Positions 18,071-25,496 of a stretch of 64,000 bases of DNA are shown piece by piece. The notes beneath the pieces were generated by a model. That model did not search any database. It saw only the letters and a list, made by a program, of their open reading frames with translations, and was not told the DNA's origin. Source of the DNA: UBA12018 sp051656605 (lineage in GTDB: Bacteria; Bacteroidota; Bacteroidia; Bacteroidales; CAMTPD01); contig JBOGCF010000015.1 of assembly GCA_051656605.1 (NCBI GenBank), positions 1-64,000 of the forward strand. The letters run 5' to 3'. A program made the translations under genes and the position numbers. Every line of letters begins with the position of its first letter. Position 1 is the first letter of the stretch.

Positions 18071-19180
18071 CTATTTTGCTTCTTTGATGGTTTCATTGAA
18101 GACTGCCCAGTGTGCATCGGTCATGCGACCAGGGGTAAATAAACATACGCCGGCTGCACCATTGTCGAGTGATTGCTTGATTGCAGCTCCAAGTTCGATT
18201 GGTACTAATCCGTGATTTTCTGGATCTTTTTCTTTTGCTTTGTTGTCTGGTGACGGGCAAATGAATAGTCCGCTGTAGATTGGGCGTTTGTTATCTACAG
18301 ACTCGACTTCTTCTTTTACAATAGTTCCTACCCATGTTGTATCTTCCAGATAGAAATCGTTGTAGTTCATCGGATATACGGCATCAAGATTCCATTTATC
18401 CCATTCTTGTCGTACAATTTTTTGAGCGATCGACTCCGGACCCGGGAATACGGCAGCTGAGATTTGTTTGCCTTCTGCATGAATAGAGTCGGCTAGGCGA
18501 TTTACGAAATTGGTAAGAAGATCGTAACGAAATTGTTTCCATTCCGGAACGGCAGAAGCATCTTCAACTGTTAGGATATCAATGCCTGTTTTGGTTTTGA
18601 AATCGGCAACACATTTTTCACAGTAGCAATAGTCGAATTGTGGATATTCTTGATCCATTACCAATCCATATTTATCCCACAAGCCTCTTGCAAGGATTAC
18701 ATCAGGAAAGCGGATGTAGTCTAGGTGTACACCGTCTACGTCGGGAATGCGAGCTACTGTTTGGTACATGTTTGAAACGTACTGGAATACTTCCTCATGG
18801 TTTGGACAAAGGAATTTATAGTATCCTACGTAGGCCGGATTGGTGAAAGAAGATTCTCCGTTACGGTTTACAACATACATGTTTTCTGTTATCAGTTCGT
18901 TTGTTCCACCATTAAGTAGAGTAGGTATCCAAGCATGGTATTCAAGTCCTGCTTCTTTGGCTAGTTTTGAAGCTCGTTTGATCCGTGTTGTGTCAAACCC
19001 AACGTTGTACATGATGCCGTCAAGACCATGGCTTTTCATGTCTGTGAAGTATTGTTTGATCGATTGCTCGGTAGCATTGCCGCCTTCACCTTCCCATCCA
19101 TAATACTTGTGCTTCTTCTCTGGAGTGTTGTTGCATGATACCAGCATTAGTACAGCTAGCAGAGTTAAAATGTTTTTCAT
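18071..19180 (-). CDS. GHL10/YngK-like glycosidase-fold lipoprotein
   Basis: This 369-residue lipoprotein (Cys16 after M-L-V-S) has a TIM-barrel related to the GHL10 (DUF187, YngK-like) family. It has G-L-D-G-I-M-Y near residue 52, Y-H-A-W-I-P near 82, D-V-D-G-V-H-L-D-Y-I-R-F-P near 146, C-Y-C-E-K-C near 185, V-Y-P-M-N-Y near 262 and a C-terminal G-A-A-G-V-C-L-F-T-P. The H-L-D-Y-I-R-F-P strand end is the typical active-site region. Substrates of this family are poorly known; some members act on glycosaminoglycan or cell-wall glycans. It is transcribed alone from a promoter inside the ferritin terminator. Confidence 0.75.
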   Translation of the reverse strand: MKNILTLLAVLMLVSCNNTPEKKHKYYGWEGEGGNATEQSIKQYFTDMKSHGLDGIMYNVGFDTTRIKRASKLAKEAGLEYHAWIPTLLNGGTNELITENMYVVNRNGESSFTNPAYVGYYKFLCPNHEEVFQYVSNMYQTVARIPDVDGVHLDYIRFPDVILARGLWDKYGLVMDQEYPQFDYCYCEKCVADFKTKTGIDILTVEDASAVPEWKQFRYDLLTNFVNRLADSIHAEGKQISAAVFPGPESIAQKIVRQEWDKWNLDAVYPMNYNDFYLEDTTWVGTIVKEEVESVDNKRPIYSGLFICPSPDNKAKEKDPENHGLVPIELGAAIKQSLDNGAAGVCLFTPGRMTDAHWAVFNETIKEAK

Positions 19181-19216
19181 GTTTGCTTATTAAGTTTATC
19201 ATTGTTATTGTTGAGG

Positions 19217-19245
19217 CAAATGTAAAAAAAAGATCTCACTTCAAA
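19217..19245 (-). promoter_or_regulatory. Promoter of the GHL10-like gene
   Basis: On the minus strand TTTG (19242-19245) and TACATTTG (19217-19224) are 17 bases apart, and the -7 box is 37 bases before the start. The -33 box lies inside the loop side of the ferritin terminator. Confidence 0.65.
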
Positions 19246-19268
19246 TCAATTGTTTGGAGTGAGATCTT
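19223..19268 (-). terminator. Terminator of the gcvP-ferritin transcript
   Basis: On the minus strand AAGATCTCACT pairs with AGTGAGATCTT around a loop of about 18 bases and ends in a run of Ts. It lies 25 bases past the ferritin stop. Confidence 0.8.
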
Positions 19269-19292
19269 GGCTAACTGCTGTAAAGCATATTT

Positions 19293-19814
19293 CTATTTTG
19301 TTGTGTCAATTTGAGAGGATGGTGCACTATAGGTACGCTGTCCTAATTCTTTATCCAACATATATAAACCATATCCATTATCTTTGATCATCTCAAGTGA
19401 TTCGATAATTTTCTTTACGCTGTCTTCTTCCTCAACTTGCTCGTTGACAAACCAATTGAGCATAGCTAGTGTCGCAAAGTCTTTTTCTACTTGTGCCAAT
19501 GCATATAGGTTGTTAATCTTTTCAGTTACTTTTTGTTCGTGAGCTTGTACTGCCAGAAATGCCTCAAGCGGGTTGTCCCAGCTATTTTTTACTTCGCCGA
19601 TTGGTCGAAGTTCAGGCTTGCCGTTTCGTGCCACTACAAAATTAATAAGCTTCATAGCGTGATCTTGCTCTTCTTTAAACTGAACAAGGTTCCAATTTGC
19701 AATGCCCGGATATCCTGCGGCAGCAAAATGAGCAGACATTGCTAAGTAGAAATAACCAGACCATAACTCGGCATTGATTTGTGCATTTAATGCTTCTTGA
19801 ATTTGTGGATTCAT
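19293..19814 (-). CDS. ftnA: Ferritin
   Basis: This 173-residue protein is a four-helix ferritin of bacterial FtnA type. The ferroxidase ligands are visible: E in N-A-E-L-W-S-G-Y near residue 16, E-E-Q-D-H near 50, and E near 94 with Q-V-E-E-E-D near 127. It stores iron as a mineral in a 24-subunit shell and oxidises Fe(II). There is no haem-binding Met as in bacterioferritin. It starts 16 bases after gcvP with no visible promoter between them, so it may be read from the gcvP transcript as well as a cryptic promoter. Confidence 0.95.
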   Translation of the reverse strand: MNPQIQEALNAQINAELWSGYFYLAMSAHFAAAGYPGIANWNLVQFKEEQDHAMKLINFVVARNGKPELRPIGEVKNSWDNPLEAFLAVQAHEQKVTEKINNLYALAQVEKDFATLAMLNWFVNEQVEEEDSVKKIIESLEMIKDNGYGLYMLDKELGQRTYSAPSSQIDTTK

Positions 19815-19830
19815 ACGATTCTATTTTAGA

Positions 19831-22689
19831 TTAATCATTAATAGTACAACAAGAAACTACCGGAATAAGATTTCGATCGCCAAAGGCATTATCGATACGA
19901 GCTACATTAATCCAGAATTTATTGTCTTCGATCCATTTACATGGATAGGCTGCTTTGCTTCGTGGATAAGTATGTTTCCATTCATCGGCAGTTATTTCAT
20001 ATTGAGGGTGCGGTGCATTGATCAACACATTGTCTTCTTTCGAAGCTTTGCCGGTTGCAACCTCTTGTATTTCGTTCCATATCGTAAGCATTGCTTCGGT
20101 GAACTGATCGAGCTCGCGTAGGCTTTCGCTTTCTGTTGGTTCGATCATCAATGTGCCATGTACAGGAAACGAAAGAGTAGGAGCATGGTATCCGTAGTCC
20201 ATCAAGCGCTTGGCTATATCACTTTCGGTAATACCAGACATCTCTTTGATGTTGCGGCACTCGAGGATAAGTTCGTGTCCTACACGTCCCGATTCGGAAG
20301 TGTAAACAATGCCATATGTATCCTTGAGTTTCGACGCTAGGTAATTGGCATTTAATATAGCAGTTCTTGTTACAGCTTCTAGACCTTCGGCTCCAAGCAT
20401 GCGAATGTATCCGTAGGTAATTGCTAAAATGCCTGCACTTCCATAAGGAGCAGATGATACGGTATTGAGATCACTACCCCATGCAATTGGGTGCTGAGGT
20501 AAGAATGGAACCAAATGTTTGGCTACGCCGATAGGGCCTTCGCCCGGGCCACCACCACCATGAGGAATGGCAAAGGTTTTATGCAAGTTGAGGTGGCATA
20601 CGTCAGCTCCGATAAATCCCGGATTGGTAAGTCCGACTTGAGCATTCATATTGGCACCATCCATATAAACTTGTCCGCCGTTTTCGTGAACGATATTGCA
20701 GAGTGTTCGAATTTCTTTTTCAAAGATACCGTGAGTGGATGGATAGGTGATCATTGCAGCTGCCAAATTGTGCTTGTGCAATTCTGCTTTTGCGCGCATA
20801 TCATCTACGTCAATATTCCCACGGTCGTCGCATTTTACAGTGACAGTTTCGAATCCTGCCTGAATTGCACTTGCCGGATTGGTGCCGTGTGCGGATGCTG
20901 GGATTAAAACGATGTTGCGCTGGCCTTCGCCTATGCTTCGTAAGTATTCACGAATCACGCGTAGACCTGCATATTCTCCAGCTGCACCAGAGTTGGGTTG
21001 GAAACTCATTGCCGCAAATCCGGTGATTTCACATAGATATTCATTCAGATTTTCGATCATCTCCATGTATCCGGCAACTTGATCCTCGGGTGCATACGGG
21101 TGGATTAATGCCAATCCCGGTAAGTTGAGAGGAAGCAACTCGGAGGCTGCATTGAGCTTCATGGTACAAGATCCGAGTGAGATCATCGAATGAGCAAGAG
21201 AAATATCGCGACGTTCCAATTTCTTGATATAGCGCATCAACTCAGTTTCTGTATGGTAGCTGTTGAATACTTCCTGCTCCATAAATGGCGTGATGCGTAC
21301 TAGCTCGGGGGATATGTTGAGCTTTTGCTCGAAGTCATCACATAGCATGTAGTCTTTTCCTGCTGCTCCGGCAAAAATATAAAGTAGTACGCCGAGATCA
21401 GAAGGTTGTGTTGTTTCATCAAGACTAATACCTACTCGTCCGTCATCAAAATAACGCAAATTGACCATGCACTCTAATGCGATCTCGTGAAGCGCATCTA
21501 GAGAAACGTGAGCCGGAAGTTCTATATATAATGTGTCAAATAGGTTTTTATTGAGTTGCTTGTAGCCCAATTGTTTCAACTCTGTAGATAAGAATGTTGC
21601 ATATGTATGGATACGAGTAGCAATATCTTTGAGTCCGTCAGGTCCTTGGTATACTCCATAGAATCCGGCCATTGTGGCTAGTAATGCCTGTGCAGTGCAA
21701 ATATTTGAGGTGGCTTTTTCTCGTTTGATGTGTTGCTCGCGGGTTTGCAAAGCCATTCGATATGCCGGTTTTCCATAGGCATCTTTCGAAATGCCGATAA
21801 TACGTCCCGGAATGTTTCGTTTGTATTCGTCATGTGTAGCAAAGTAAGCTGCAGAAGGACCCCCAAAGAACATTGGGATACCAAAGCGTTGTGATGTGCC
21901 GAATACAACGTCTGCGCCCCACTCTCCGGGAGGAACAAGGATGGCTAAACTTAGCAGGTCGGCTGCAACGGCAACTTTAACACCTGCCTCATGTGCTGAG
22001 GAGACAAAAGATCTGTAGTCTTCAACGCTTCCTACTTCGTTTGGGTATTGGATTACGACAGCGAAGTATTTAGGGTCGGGCTTAAAGTTTTGATATCTTC
22101 CTGTTTCAATGGTGATTCCCTGAGGGATAGCTCTTGTGTGAATTACTGCACGGGTAGAAGCAAAAACATTCTCATCAATAAATACCGTATTGGCATTGTT
22201 TTTTATCTGTTCGCGACTACGAGCATTGTGAAACATGGTTACTGCTTCAGCTCCGGCAGTTGCTTCATCGAGTAACGAGCAATTAGCTAGTGGCATTCCG
22301 GTAAGTTCTGATATCATTGTTTGGAAGTTGATCAGAGCTTCAAGTCTGCCTTGTGATATTTCAGCTTGATAAGGCGTGTAGGAGGTATACCAAACCGGAT
22401 TTTCAAATACATTGCGAAGAATAGGTGCAGGGGTAACGGTGTCATACCAGCCCATCCCAATGTAAGAAGTGAAGACCTCATTTTTTGAAGCAAGCTCAAA
22501 CATGTGTTCGGCAAACTCTCTTTCCGTCATCGGGTCTGGTAATGATAATGACTCTTTTAGTAATATATCTTTCGGAATAACTTGACTGATGAGTTCGTTT
22601 ACAGAACTTACGCCAATAGATTTCAGCATTGCCGGAAGATCTTTCACAGCAATGCCGAGGTGTCGATTAACAAAATTAGTTGTGTCCAT
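19831..22689 (-). CDS. gcvP: Glycine dehydrogenase (decarboxylating), P-protein
   Basis: This 952-residue single-chain P-protein of the glycine cleavage system matches the usual length (fused alpha and beta forms). The PLP lysine is K704 in H-L-N-L-H-K-T-F, followed by the glycine-rich I-P-H-G-G-G-G-P-G. The N-terminal half (1-440) keeps the R-H-x-G pattern and A-T-A-G-A-E-A. It decarboxylates glycine and loads the aminomethyl group onto GcvH. The gcvH and gcvT genes are not in the window. It is followed by ferritin and preceded, 18 bases upstream, by a metallo-beta-lactamase-fold gene. Confidence 0.97.
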   Translation of the reverse strand: MDTTNFVNRHLGIAVKDLPAMLKSIGVSSVNELISQVIPKDILLKESLSLPDPMTEREFAEHMFELASKNEVFTSYIGMGWYDTVTPAPILRNVFENPVWYTSYTPYQAEISQGRLEALINFQTMISELTGMPLANCSLLDEATAGAEAVTMFHNARSREQIKNNANTVFIDENVFASTRAVIHTRAIPQGITIETGRYQNFKPDPKYFAVVIQYPNEVGSVEDYRSFVSSAHEAGVKVAVAADLLSLAILVPPGEWGADVVFGTSQRFGIPMFFGGPSAAYFATHDEYKRNIPGRIIGISKDAYGKPAYRMALQTREQHIKREKATSNICTAQALLATMAGFYGVYQGPDGLKDIATRIHTYATFLSTELKQLGYKQLNKNLFDTLYIELPAHVSLDALHEIALECMVNLRYFDDGRVGISLDETTQPSDLGVLLYIFAGAAGKDYMLCDDFEQKLNISPELVRITPFMEQEVFNSYHTETELMRYIKKLERRDISLAHSMISLGSCTMKLNAASELLPLNLPGLALIHPYAPEDQVAGYMEMIENLNEYLCEITGFAAMSFQPNSGAAGEYAGLRVIREYLRSIGEGQRNIVLIPASAHGTNPASAIQAGFETVTVKCDDRGNIDVDDMRAKAELHKHNLAAAMITYPSTHGIFEKEIRTLCNIVHENGGQVYMDGANMNAQVGLTNPGFIGADVCHLNLHKTFAIPHGGGGPGEGPIGVAKHLVPFLPQHPIAWGSDLNTVSSAPYGSAGILAITYGYIRMLGAEGLEAVTRTAILNANYLASKLKDTYGIVYTSESGRVGHELILECRNIKEMSGITESDIAKRLMDYGYHAPTLSFPVHGTLMIEPTESESLRELDQFTEAMLTIWNEIQEVATGKASKEDNVLINAPHPQYEITADEWKHTYPRSKAAYPCKWIEDNKFWINVARIDNAFGDRNLIPVVSCCTIND

Positions 22690-22707
22690 GTGGTATTGTA
22701 TTATTTT

Positions 22708-23346
22708 TTATCGTAAAAAAGTGTTGGTCCTTTTTTCGTATCCGATGGTGGTTTCGGGTCCATGACCAGAATACACTACGGTATCGTCGGGCAACGCAAG
22801 CAATTTAGATTTAATTCCTGAGATAAGCAAATCATAATTGCCTCCCCACAAATCGGTACGTCCGATGCTGCCTTTAAATATGATATCTCCAACAAAAACA
22901 GCTTTTGCTTTTTCACAATAAAATGCTAAACCTCCCGGAGAGTGTCCCGGTATAAGAATTGCTTTTAGTGTAGTGTTGCCAAAACGCACTGTTTCGCCGT
23001 CATTGATAAACTGTGTAACCTCGGATCCATCTCTTCGAAGCTTGATTCCAAAAGGTTGAGATTGCATCGCTAAGCTTGGAAGTAGAGTGACTTCTGCTTC
23101 GTTTGTGATTGGAGATAAACCATATTGCTCTTCCAAAAAAGCATTCCCAAAAGCATGATCGAGATGCAGGTGAGTATTTAAAACGAGTTTTAAAGACAGG
23201 TTGTGATCTGTCAAATAATTTTTAAATAACTCTTCCTCTTCCGGAAAATAGCAGCCGCAGTCAATCACTGCAGCTTCTCCGGTTTCGTCAGAGATAAGAT
23301 ATGTATTTACCGGGAAATGATTGAATTCAAATTTCTTTATTTGCAT
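22708..23346 (-). CDS. Metallo-beta-lactamase-fold hydrolase (GloB-like)
   Basis: This 212-residue cytoplasmic enzyme has the MBL-fold zinc motif T-H-L-H-L-D-H near residue 58, a later G-H-S-P-G-G-L-A-F near 134, D-I-I-F near 154 and Y-S-G-H-G-P-E near 193. Such short MBL proteins are often annotated as hydroxyacylglutathione hydrolase-like; the true substrate is unknown, and thioesters are plausible. It overlaps the end of rsmG by 10 bases, so it is translationally coupled to it. Confidence 0.9.
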   Translation of the reverse strand: MQIKKFEFNHFPVNTYLISDETGEAAVIDCGCYFPEEEELFKNYLTDHNLSLKLVLNTHLHLDHAFGNAFLEEQYGLSPITNEAEVTLLPSLAMQSQPFGIKLRRDGSEVTQFINDGETVRFGNTTLKAILIPGHSPGGLAFYCEKAKAVFVGDIIFKGSIGRTDLWGGNYDLLISGIKSKLLALPDDTVVYSGHGPETTIGYEKRTNTFLR

Positions 23347-23963
23347 AATGGTACGTATACAATCTTTTTGGTTTCAAAAAACGGCTCTTCGTAAAACTCT
23401 GTTAGGCTTGCTGTTTCTGCCATGTTTTTGAATGGAAGAATTTCGTGTTGAAGCTCTCCACCCTTTAAGCAGATAAGTCCATTTGGCAATGCGTTGATTT
23501 GCTCTTTTTTGATGTTCTTGCGAACAATCTTAACAAGATCTTCTAATGGCATTACGGCGCGACTAACAACAAAGTCGAATAATGCTTTTTCTTCTTGCGC
23601 TCGAGCATGTTTGAATGAAATGTTTTCAAGACCAATCGCTTGAGAAACCTCAGATGCAACTTTGATCTTTTTGCCAATACTATCTACTAAGTGAAAATGA
23701 ACATTAGGGAACATAATAGCCAAAGGTACACCCGGAAATCCACCGCCGGTACCGACGTCCATAATTTGTGAGCCATCTTTGAAGTTGATGAACTTTGCGA
23801 TACTCAAAGAGTGAAGTACGTGATGCAGGTAAAGGTTTTCGATGTCTTTACGAGAAATTACGTTGATTTTAGAGTTCCAGTCTAGATACAGATCGTAGAG
23901 AGCCGCAAATTGCTCTTTTTGTTTGTCTGTAAGATTGTTGAAGTATTTAAGTATATATTCCAT
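23337..23963 (-). CDS. rsmG: 16S rRNA (guanine527-N7)-methyltransferase
   Basis: This 208-residue RsmG (GidB) methylates G527 of 16S rRNA in the 530 loop. The SAM-binding loop D-V-G-T-G-G-G-F-P-G-V-P is near residue 67, and the R-A-V-M-P motif follows near 135. The start is ATG at 23961-23963, two bases after the DUF3298 gene stop. Its neighbours are unrelated, so the operon is a housekeeping mix. Confidence 0.95.
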   Translation of the reverse strand: MEYILKYFNNLTDKQKEQFAALYDLYLDWNSKINVISRKDIENLYLHHVLHSLSIAKFINFKDGSQIMDVGTGGGFPGVPLAIMFPNVHFHLVDSIGKKIKVASEVSQAIGLENISFKHARAQEEKALFDFVVSRAVMPLEDLVKIVRKNIKKEQINALPNGLICLKGGELQHEILPFKNMAETASLTEFYEEPFFETKKIVYVPLCK

Positions 23964-23965
23964 AT

Positions 23966-24808
23966 TTAATTAAATGCAAGGTGAGAAATCGGGCTTTCGG
24001 GACGCAATAACGGAGCAAGCTCTTCGTACGTAAAGCGTACATGTATCGGTCCTATTACGTAGGCTGCGATTTCGTATTCATTGTATGTATAAGTAATACC
24101 AAGTTCGTCTACAAAAAAGTTGTTATTAGGGACGATATCTTCTACGCTAAAATAACCAATATTCTCTAGTTCTTTCGGATCTTTGACATCATTAGCTTCA
24201 CAAATTTTATCAACAATCATCTTAGATAATAAGTCTTGGTAGTTTTCGTGAAAGATCTCACTTTCCTTGATTTGTTCTCCGTTGTTTAGATTGAGAGCAT
24301 AGTTATTGTATGTATGCGATCCATGAGCACCACCGGTATAAGCTTCAGTAGAAACAACGAAAGATAAGATGTCGTTTTTATTGAATTTAATGTCATTTGA
24401 AGACATCTCATAGTACGAATACCAAGCGCCGGAGTCTTTGCCTTTTTCGATTTCAGCCTCAAACTCAGGCTCCAACTCTTTATATGTGTTGATGTAGTCC
24501 TGAATGTATTTATTTACTGCATCGCGAGGAGGTAATTGGGTGTAGCTGTCTCCAAAATATGTTGCAATAAACTTACGTTGTATTTTTGATAAAATAGCTG
24601 AATCCACATATTGTTCAGGAAAAGAAAATTTTATCTGTAGATTACAATTGGGATTATTCCCATCGTCGAGAAGATTATATGATTCTTCTTTTTCGATTGT
24701 TTCGAATGATAGGTTATTCTCTTTTAGTTTTTTCTCTTCGTTGCAAGAGGTTATACACGTAAAAAATAGAATAACTACCATGAGTCTTGAGATATAACTC
24801 ATATGCAT
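23966..24808 (-). CDS. DUF3298-domain lipoprotein
   Basis: This 280-residue protein has a lipoprotein signal with Cys22 after T-C-I-T-S. The central and C-terminal parts (about 55-270) match the DUF4163/DUF3298 architecture of RsiV-like domains: T-G-G-A-H-G-S-H-T-Y near residue 160, D-E-L-G-I-T-Y-T-Y near 230 and P-L-L-R near the end. Such domains are found in RsiV, where the fold binds lysozyme, but function here is unknown. It is first in the leftward run before rsmG. A -7-like TATATTTG on the minus strand lies at 24852-24859. Confidence 0.8.
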   Translation of the reverse strand: MHMSYISRLMVVILFFTCITSCNEEKKLKENNLSFETIEKEESYNLLDDGNNPNCNLQIKFSFPEQYVDSAILSKIQRKFIATYFGDSYTQLPPRDAVNKYIQDYINTYKELEPEFEAEIEKGKDSGAWYSYYEMSSNDIKFNKNDILSFVVSTEAYTGGAHGSHTYNNYALNLNNGEQIKESEIFHENYQDLLSKMIVDKICEANDVKDPKELENIGYFSVEDIVPNNNFFVDELGITYTYNEYEIAAYVIGPIHVRFTYEELAPLLRPESPISHLAFN

Positions 24809-24851
24809 ATTATATGAAATTTATTGTTGTTCTGCGGATTCGTTATTACCG

Positions 24852-24859
24852 CAAATATA
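24852..24859 (-). promoter_or_regulatory. -7 box ahead of the DUF3298 gene
   Basis: TATATTTG on the minus strand is 44 bases upstream of the start at 24808. No clear -33 partner was found. Confidence 0.4.
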
Positions 24860-24902
24860 TTTCTTTATTTTCGCATGGTCTTTTAAAATAGTATAAAATT
24901 AA

Positions 24903-24932
24903 TTGTTGACCAAGTTTATGTTGTTATCTTTG
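24903..24932 (+). promoter_or_regulatory. Promoter of the metal-handling gene trio
   Basis: TTG (24903-24905) and TATCTTTG (24925-24932), 19 bases apart, sit 13 bases before the first start codon. This is a full consensus match. Confidence 0.7.
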
Positions 24933-24945
24933 TAACGTAATTCAC

Positions 24946-25392
24946 ATGAAGAAGTTTATTCAACATATCATCATTTTGTTTCTTGCGGCAACGATTTCAT
25001 ACGCTGGCGCAGGAATTAACATATACAGCTACTGTTGTTCTGATTGTAGTGTATATGGTGCTGATGTTATATTGGCAAACAAGTGTTGTGAAACACACCA
25101 TCATCATCACGACCATGAAACAATGCCGGGTGAAAATGATGTTTGTCATGATCATGCACAAGATGAGTCTTGTTGCTCACTTGAAAATGTATCATTTGAT
25201 TGGAGCCAAGTGCTAGCGAGCAATATTTTTATTCAGGCTCCGGTGTTTGTTGCTGGGATTGAAGACTTATTGTCGATTACGCCAACCTCAGGATCTTCTT
25301 TTTATTCTGAGTTAAATCCTCATATTTTTAGTGATCCGCCGTTTAATGAACCGCGGACTTATCTTGCCTTTATCCGCGTTTTACTTATTTGA
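24946..25392 (+). CDS. Exported Cys/His-rich protein (HYC_CC_PP-like)
   Basis: This 148-residue protein has a signal peptide (about 1-20, ending S-Y-A-G-A). It then carries metal-ligand clusters: Y-C-C-S-D-C near residue 29, K-C-C-E-T followed by five consecutive His and D-H near 47-57, V-C-H-D-H near 66-70 and S-C-C-S near 76. The C-terminal third is hydrophobic with D-P-P-F-N-E-P near 130. The cluster order and the CC and PP pairs recall the HYC_CC_PP family of Bacteroidetes, a call from memory. It probably binds copper or zinc in the periplasm or cell envelope. It starts the likely operon with a TonB receptor and an HMA protein. Confidence 0.6.
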   Translation: MKKFIQHIIILFLAATISYAGAGINIYSYCCSDCSVYGADVILANKCCETHHHHHDHETMPGENDVCHDHAQDESCCSLENVSFDWSQVLASNIFIQAPVFVAGIEDLLSITPTSGSSFYSELNPHIFSDPPFNEPRTYLAFIRVLLI

Positions 25393-25496
25393 TTTATCGA
25401 TTTTACTTGAATTCATGATTTGAGGTGTATCATTGTGTGATACAGCTTCGACTCGTTATGTGTGTTTAATTAAATCAATAATCAAAGATATAATCA

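Noticed and set aside
25393..25496. Cobalamin or other riboswitch before the TonB receptor
   Set aside because: The 104-base spacer is too short and lacks the conserved B12-box sequence; no other known riboswitch core was seen.
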